Shown piece by piece: positions 52,301 to 61,300 of a stretch of DNA of 64,000 nt (positions within the stretch are counted from its first letter, which is position 1; each line of letters begins with the position of its first letter). The notes below the pieces were generated by a model. That model worked only from the letters and a program-made list of their open reading frames with translations, ran no database searches and was not told the origin of the DNA. Both the position numbers and the translations under genes were made by a program. The DNA comes from Ignelater luminosus. Lineage: Eukaryota; Arthropoda; Insecta; Coleoptera; Elateridae. The DNA lies in contig VTPC01004850.1 of the NCBI GenBank assembly GCA_011009095.1, forward strand, positions 1 through 64,000. The letters are read 5' to 3'.

Positions 52301-55300
52301 TTATTGCAAAAATGTTCCTTTTAATACTTTTGGGCTATGTGGCTTTTATTGCGTGGCTAGACTCCATGTGCAACTAAAAACTGAAAACATCATCATCAAA
52401 CTAAAAGATTCTTTTAAACATATTGCTGTTAGTGTTTTTCTGCAGGAAACGGTAGCTAGAAAGATCAAAACGATATAGTAGACACTTAGGCATTATTTTT
52501 TGTTTTTGCCCTTTCTTGACGATTAGTTCCTACATTAATTCTGGTTAACGCTTGCCATGCAATTATGCATTCATTTATTCAATGGTCGTGCAATCCAATT
52601 GTTTTGATAAAATGTCGAAAAGTCTTTTTGATTTTGTTTAAAATTTGGGCAGAAGAAATTTCCTGAGCTGCGGATGCAAACCCTGTTATTACTTTAAATC
52701 CAGAATATTGAAGATAAATGAATTCCGCTTTTGGCGTCTTACTAAAATTGAGTAAAACTCTAATTTTTCTCTCTTCAGAGAATCATTCTGCTTTTATTTT
52801 ATTCTTAAAAATTAACGCTATTTTGTAAAAAGTTTTTTACAAGAAAAATTATTTTGTGCAAATAAGCTAATCCTTTGAACAATAAAAAATGTTGAGAAAT
52901 TGTCAAACTGTACTCTAAAATTTAGATTGTAACCAGTGTTTTCTAATAAGATCAACATTCACCTTGAAACCACAGCTAGTATGTTTCAGCAGAATGCATG
53001 TATCCTTTCCTACACTCACCACTTTGGAAATTTTTTGAATTTTACAAAGCAATCCTAGATGAAACTTGGCCTTCATTTCGTATGAATCTCAATCTTTTGA
53101 GATTCTTTACAAAATGAGATCTTTCGAATGTCAGACAAATTTATAGTTGTATGATGTATTTAGTAAACGCACGATCAATTTTAATGCTCATCTAGTTACT
53201 GTTCTTCTGTAACTCTTATGTTCTAATATTGGTTGATTCAGAAACAAGATCTCAGAAAATCTATAAAATAAACCTCAGGGTTTTAGGTGTATCCTGGATT
53301 TTGCGAATTTCCGTGAACCAAAAGTCAAAAACTAGCTATGGATTTCTATTAGTTCAATGAATCGTTTGGCAGTTATTAATGGTGGTTCATATATAAACGG
53401 GAATTTGTCTCTATAAGTTCTATTCCCAGCACAATCAAGACCTATTACGATATACATTTCAATATGGAAGGTCCCTTCGACTGCAGTGCACTTGTCCGAT
53501 CACTTCAAAAGCTTCTCAATCCCTATTTCAAAGAAGTTTTTCGGTTGCTTCTCAATTCAGCTATTCAGAGCTTTGATGATCTCATAATTATTGTCGAGTC
53601 TCTTTCATCCTAAAATCGGACAGAGCCAAATCAGGATTTTTTTATGTTTCGGCATAAGGAGAGTGGAACCTATTTTGCACACACTTTGTTGCACTCTATT
53701 GTCAAGATTGCTTTAGCACTCCCAAAACTAATTTGTTCGACTATCAATCAGAACAGTCTCATTAATCTTTGAAATGTCACGGTTAACAGAAGGATGAGGT
53801 TCATTCTTACTTTTCGAAATGTCTTTGCTCCATCGTACATTTTTGTGACAAACATTTATCCTCAAACTGTGCTTGGAGTCTAATAAAAATTTCAGGTTTG
53901 TTTGAGAGAAATTTGATAATTTGCTACTTCTTGCTTAGACAACAAAGAAAGAAAGGGAACAAACTACCCGTTTATATTTAACTGCCCTAATATCAATAGT
54001 ATATAAGTATTATCAAAGTAATAACCAATTTCGTATATAGAAAAATCAGAATTCAAGTGGGAATCGAACCCACAAAAGCTCGGCTTTCTTCCTCAAGCGA
54101 AAGCTGAAGTCTACATATGTATCTCTTCAAAACGATCCCTCATGGTGGAGGTTTTGTTTGAGATTATCAACAAAAACAAAGTCTTCTCCACAAAGTTTGT
54201 TTTTCTTGATAATCTATGTATAGTTGTTAAGGTCAGGCCTGTAGCCAGAATTTTTTCTTCGGAGGGGGGGGGGGCTTCGAAATTGTAGTAATTTAGTATC
54301 TTATGTACTAATAATTCGAGTTTTAGAACACATTATCTACAGAAGCAATCTTCTGATCTTTTTCCCAGCCATAATGTCGATCACTTTGTCTAGACCTACG
54401 GTGACATCCCAATGAACTGAAATCATGACCAGTGCACTCAGTATGTTGTCGCTCATTACACTACGTGGTAAAGTTTTTACTCTTTTTATTGTAGAAAATG
54501 ATCTCTCCACAGTAACAGTTGTCACTGGCAATGTAGCTAGGATATTGAGTAGATGTCTAATTGTACGAAAATAGCCCGTAGCGTAGTATTCTAATACTTT
54601 CAGCACCTCCAGGTTAGCGTCAATGGTGGAAGCTTTTTCACACCATAGTTCATACTCTGCATTCACTGCAGAGAGTGATATTCTGTTATCGAAATACGGT
54701 GCTAAATTTTCCAACTTTGTTTCGTGAATAGAAACGAAGCCTGGAAGAAGCACCTGAAAACTTGGAAGAATATCTTCATTCTAAATAAATCTGTCTGCCA
54801 AATTTTGTATCAAACTATCACGACAAGGGATGAAAACCATCACTTTGTAATAGTTTTCAATTTCAGCGGAAGTTATTTGTGGATTCATTTGTTGTGTTGT
54901 GAGTCGTGGAACCTTCACGTCAGTTTTGAACACTTCTTCTGAAAGCCGCGATGCAGAGTTGAAGAATTCGTTCAAGATTTTGTCTGCGTCTTTTCGATGA
55001 TTTCTTAGGGTGCCAAGAACCTCTCGCATGTTGCAAGGCCGATACTAAATGGAGATACTTTTCTTGAAGAAGCACAGATAATGGCAAAATAAGACTGAAA
55101 AGTTTCTCACAAACGAGAAGACTTACGAGAAATTCACTCCTCTCCATGGCAGCCAATAAAGCTGAAGCTGTTGAAGACATCTTCCGCGTCGTCTTAGAAA
55201 TCTCTTCCGGGCTAATACAAACCGAGTTGAAAAATTCGACGAATATTGAGACACTGTCATGTCTTTTGATGAATTTCGTTTCGCAAAGGCGGAGAAGTCT

Positions 55301-58300
55301 TCTTTTTCTATTATCTGGTGCATGCACTGAAATCGCATCTCGAAGAGTTTTATTTGCATATGAATGATTTCGAAACATATTTGCCACTTCGTTGATCGTA
55401 CCAAGGCAATTCCTAACCATAGAAATTGACATGGTATTAGATAACGCGAGATTTAACCGATGGCTTGCACAATGAATGTATCTCGCATTCGGGCACTACT
55501 GCCTGATTTTGGACTGAACACCACTAATGTGACCTGCCATCGTCGCTGCACCATCGCATTCCTGTCCAACACGCTTGGTCATGTCAAGCCCTAGCTCACC
55601 GTAGCGCTTCAAAATGACTTTGACTAGGTTTTCAGAAGACTGATCGTGAATCGGAAGGAATCCTACAAAATCTTCGCGTATTATTGGGGTTTGTGAATCT
55701 TTCACTAAGTGTATATATCTAATATAGATCGAAAATTGCTCTGTGCCTGATACGTCCATGGTTTCGTCGGCAAGTAAAGTAAAACAGCTTGCCTGTTTAC
55801 TTTCTTCATTATTTCTTTGGTAACTATTTTCGAGCTCGAAATTTAGCATCTTTTTTTCAGACTTCTTTAAAGCGAGAGGTCCGCTGTCACAATCACTTCT
55901 GAGAGGCAATTCTTGTTCCGCGCAAAAGAGAATTGTGTCTATTATTGGTCGAATAGCCGCTCGATTTTCTTCCTTTTCTCTAACTTTTTGAGTATCTAAT
56001 TGAGACGTTATGTCCTGACATTTCCCTGCTAAAACTTCATAACCCAGCTTCTGTGGTACTGCTTACTTGTGTGTTTTACGAAAGCTTCCCTTGCTTTTTT
56101 CCAATCTCTGAAGAAGCTGGTGACTAATTTCCCAAGATTCTCATGACCTCCTTTCTTGACTCCTTTATGAAAAAACAAGCAGCAAGGCTTGCACGAAACT
56201 CCATCCTCTGTTTTGGAATATGCAAGAAACGAAATCCACTTTTCTTGGAAACTTCTGTTCTGCTTCTTACTTGCAGTGACTGGGAAGACGAAAGGTTTTT
56301 ACGGACCAAAACAGAAGTAAGGATTTTCTTTCTCGTGTTCAGATCTTAAATTTTCAATTGATCTCTCTTTACGTTCCCTATGTGAAAGTAATCATTCCTG
56401 AATTCTATTGTTAACGAGTTCGTCAATTAAATTACGATGAAAATTATCTACATGATTCAATAAAAAATCTGATTTTTAATAAACTTTTAGACATTTAGAT
56501 ACATATGGATAAATTTAAACTAAATTCAATAGAATTTCGGGGGGGGGGGCTATCCCTCAAGCCCTTCCCCTGGCTATGTGCTTGCTTACGGTATATGGTA
56601 TTTGGCAAACGTAATTGTACAAATTTTCAGCAAACGTGATAATACTTAATACCTAATTAATTCTGGAGAGTTCACTTAAGAATAATTATTATTTAGGAGT
56701 AATTAGGATCTGTAGTACAAGAGCAAAGTAATCTTAACAAACATGTACTGAGTAGGTATTTTCAGTATTTATTATTAAATTATGCCACATATCACATATC
56801 TTATGACAACTGTACACATATAGAAACTTCAGTTTTCGCTTGGGGAAGAATTCGCTATCTTAATTATCCGAGCTTGTGTGAATTTGATTTTCACGCGAAT
56901 TCTGATCTTTCTATATATATAATTGGTTATTACTTTGATAATACTTAATGCCCTAATATTTTTTCGGTAAATTCACAATAGGAAAACTTGGTCATGACCG
57001 AAATGATGATTTAACGTAACCTGTTGCTTTTTTGCTACCATAGAGGTTAGAAGAAGCGTTTACGAGTTGTACTGCAAACTGTAATAATTATTTATTAGAT
57101 CATTTGTGGATACAGAGAGTTTATATTTTGCAGCAGACGATCTATCAAAAATATCATTTAAAGCAAACATCGGGAGAAATGCCAGAAATTCCGGATAAAT
57201 TGCCGGAGCAAAATTCCAAATATTAGTGTAAGTTCTTTCTTCATAATTCTTTTTTGACAGAATTCTGAAATTCTTTACCTACGCACATTTTGTAAACTAT
57301 ATATTGAATTTCTTGTTAGAGACCTTTTTCGACAACGGTTCTTTGGATTACAGTGATTTTTCCCAGTGCATTTCTTGTCAAGTGCTTCAGTAACGTTATC
57401 AGTTGGCACATTTTCTAAGCGAGTATGAACTATATAGTTTGACCTTTCTATAGATGACCATGTTTGGTTTCGGAAGCTTACTATATTTTACACCAAACTT
57501 TTTGCATCTAAATGTCTTGCTTGTGTTTATTCTACTGTTGTGGTTTAAAGATTGTGGTCATCAAATATCATGCCCAAAAATTGATTCATTATCTTTTTCA
57601 AACTTAACGTGTTATTTTTTTTGTTTTTCCATAAAATTCTAACCAAATCAATGAATTCATCCAAAAATTATCGGTCTCAAATATGCCAGTCTTGTGTACA
57701 CGACAAGAGTTCATACATTCGGAAAACTTTAATTGGTATCCACATCAAGCGTTTCATTTAGACTTATATTTTTAAAAATATATCGAATGTGAAGAGTGTT
57801 ACCTTCAGCGAAATGTTCGTTGTTCAAAAATGAAATTTCACATATTGTTAGTATCGTATTGCGCAGGATCTCCATATTTTTTAATTTTTACAAAAGAAGG
57901 CTATAAAAATATTTTCTCATCAAGCATAAAAATAATAATAAAATGCCCAGAGGATTATTTTTCAAAGTTCACTATGAATCCTAACTAAAATATTCGAAAA
58001 TGTTTGAAACACAACTTTTTAACATACTTACGGGCATTAACATAAAAAATTAAATCTCTGTAGTTGTAACAAAAATAACTTCAATGAAATTCTAAATTTT
58101 TAATAACCATCTCTATGTAAATTATATTCGTTTGTACGAGAGCATAGAATTGATTTTAAATGAGAAGATACTTCACCTTTCGTTTGAATTTAAATAGTCA
58201 TCTACCTAAACAAGTATTAAGATTGTTTACTGTATTTGCTTGAAACAATATGATAAATCAGATGCCACCGTGACAGTATGCACTGAATACTCAAACAAAT

Positions 58301-61300
58301 TCCCATTTTTAAATCCAATAAACCCTTGAAATATTTGTGGAAGCTGGAAGAATTTCTAAATAAACCATAAATTACGTAGATAGTAAGCTTTGCCTTATAT
58401 TCAGAAAACTCTATAAATTTTGCACTCTTTTTGTTGAAAACTTTTACAGATTTTCTTTTGTTTAAGTTAAAAGCCCTCTTGAATTTTTCTTCGTTTTTTT
58501 TGTTGCGTAATAAATAAGTTTTTTCTACTAATATTTAACCTTCAAAATCATTAGAGTTTCTCTTTTGCTTATTTTTGTTTTAGACACAAATTGTCAAGGA
58601 GCTTTTGTTAAATTCTTTCTATTGTCCTTGATTAAAATAAATAACAATAAAATTTACTTCATAAACATCATAAATTAAAATGCGCTATTTCGTATGAGGA
58701 AACACTGGTATTGTATTCATAGAGTGAATTGTGTGTGGTGCAATATTGCAATACTTTAGATACTTACAACGTATTCTTATGAAAGCTTTCTTATTCATTC
58801 ACTGTCGTCGTTATCTTCGGCTACAGGGAATTTGCTTAATCTAAATTGCAAAGCTCACTTTCGTATTATCGGCGGAATAATCGGTATATAGCAAAGATGA
58901 ATTTGTGTACCAAATCTGAATGCAGTTATCTTATATTTCCATATCGTATTGTGCATTCACTTTAATGCAACCGTTCTTGAATTTCAATCTTGATATAAAT
59001 TGCATAAACGATTTTAGAGGAAATTAATATTTTTGTGGACGTGTTTTTATTGTTATCTATTGTTATTATGTAACAGTCATAAATAGTGGATATTTTAGAT
59101 AGGAATTTTTTTATTTATGAAGATTTTGTATGCGAGATATCAATAAGTGATAAATTTGCTATCTCACACATTCTTACGCTTTTTTTCCAATTATGTAGGA
59201 ATATCACATAATATTCACTTTTATGAAGCGCATTAACAATAACAATAATATAAATGAAAAATATACGACCAATTTAAACATAGTGGGCTATATTCATTGT
59301 GTGGTTTTACTGCCATTGATAACATCTTTGTGGAAGCAAATTGATATGCATTTAAAATGTCTGCACATCAATCGTTTGTTCGTCCATTTAAAAACTACAC
59401 TTGGTAAGTTGTTTTCTAATCTGTCAACACTAGCCTGTAACCTATTTCGCAATTTTCATACCATTCACTGTTTATTATTGCCAGAGAAAAATCTTATAGA
59501 TAGTATCATCAACTGGGTAAAATGGGTACTTTTGGCAGTACGTATTTTATGGTCTTTATATTTTAAAAGCTATTTTTAGATTTGAATTCAGAGGCTATAG
59601 GTTGTTATTTAAATGAAGAATGCTTTTATTTCTTTTAATAACTTTTTGTTGCAATTTAAAAGGATCAATTAATTGTCTGCAAATAGTAAAGTGCTACAGG
59701 TTTCGTTCAGTGTCATGCCTATTTGCTTTACATAAATAGCTGGTACCATCATTTATCTTTCTTGTTTCAAAGCCATTTTCAGTGTTTTGTGTCTGATCAA
59801 GAACGTTAGCTGTGCAAATTCCTCTTAGTTGGGTTCTTAGAAATTCTGCTATTCTTTAAATCAAAATGGTGTTTGCTAGGTTTAAGTATAGTTAGGCTGG
59901 AAACAGATTCTTCTTTGTATACAACATGCCCACATTTCGATGCTCACTATTAGGATCTCGGAAATTGTAAGAGATACGAAGTCGGATAAATTAGAAAATA
60001 TTTGGCTATTTTGGAGATCAGTTTACTTATACTTTATGTTTCTCTAAAACACCCTCTTTGATGTTCTTTCTCTTTGCTCGTTCCTGAGATATTTCACTTA
60101 AAAAAAAATAAGATAATTTCGTTTTTAGAAAATATCTAGTAAGCCGTGAAATTTTTTGAAAAACCAAAAGCATAAGTAAACTGATCTCCAAAATAGCCAA
60201 ATCTTTTCTAATTTAACCGACTTTGTATCTCTTACAATTTCCGAGATCTCAATAGTGAGCATCGAAATGTGGACACACTGTATAATGTATGGGTAGGCAG
60301 GAACTGTGACGGTTTTTTCATTCGTGTTTTTTAATTGTTCTACTTGCTGTCTGTTTTGACCTTTTTACATTTTTTAATCAGTTTCTAATTCATTCATGTC
60401 AGTGTAACTAGTCATCTCCATCCTATTAGTTTATTCTTTCATTTATCAATAAATATCTGATAAGACTATTTGGTCTACTGTTACATTAACACGCTACAAG
60501 CTCAAAAGACAATTTATCGAAACACAATCACCGAAAGGTACTGTATCGAATGACGATATACCAAAAAGGGTTATTCGTCGACTAAATCATATTGTTTGTC
60601 CTGGAAAGATCATCTTTTACTTCTCGTACTGGTTGCAAAGGGGTATGGTGGAAGTTGGACTGCATCACTTACTGCTTCAATCAGACAAACATCTTACTCA
60701 TTTATATATCTTCAAAATTACATACAGTGTTCGTCAAAAATTCTGCACCACATGGTAAAAGTTTTTATTGAATGACTTATGGAAAATGTGTTTCCGGTGT
60801 CAGGTTTTGCTTGCTGTAGAACCAAAAATGACCTAATCAAAATTAATCATGTAGTCTCTCAAATTTGACATTTTTAGAAAAAATGTCTGAAAATGGACTT
60901 ATTTGATCGAATTTGGGAAAAAGTCATGAGAAAAAGTTTTTGCCCGTATGCAAATTCTCAAAAGCCTACCACGATTTTCATATATTGCCCTATATTTCGC
61001 TTTTCCTTATTTGTTAATCAATAAAAGTCGATCTAATCTAATTTAAAACACTTATTGATTAGATACCTTTTGCACAATACTCATTTTACGGTCTAAATAA
61101 TCTTCGTTTCCTTATTTTTATGTAAAAAATAAAAATGAAACTTTGGTAAAGTAGTACATTTGGCGCAAAGTTCAGATAAACACATAAATCCATTTCTAAT
61201 CGGGGCGTGCATTGCATGCATATGTACATATCTTATCGCATCTTCCAAATGAAGATTAACAAATACTTTCGTTAACAATATCTCCGCATTATAAAAAAAG

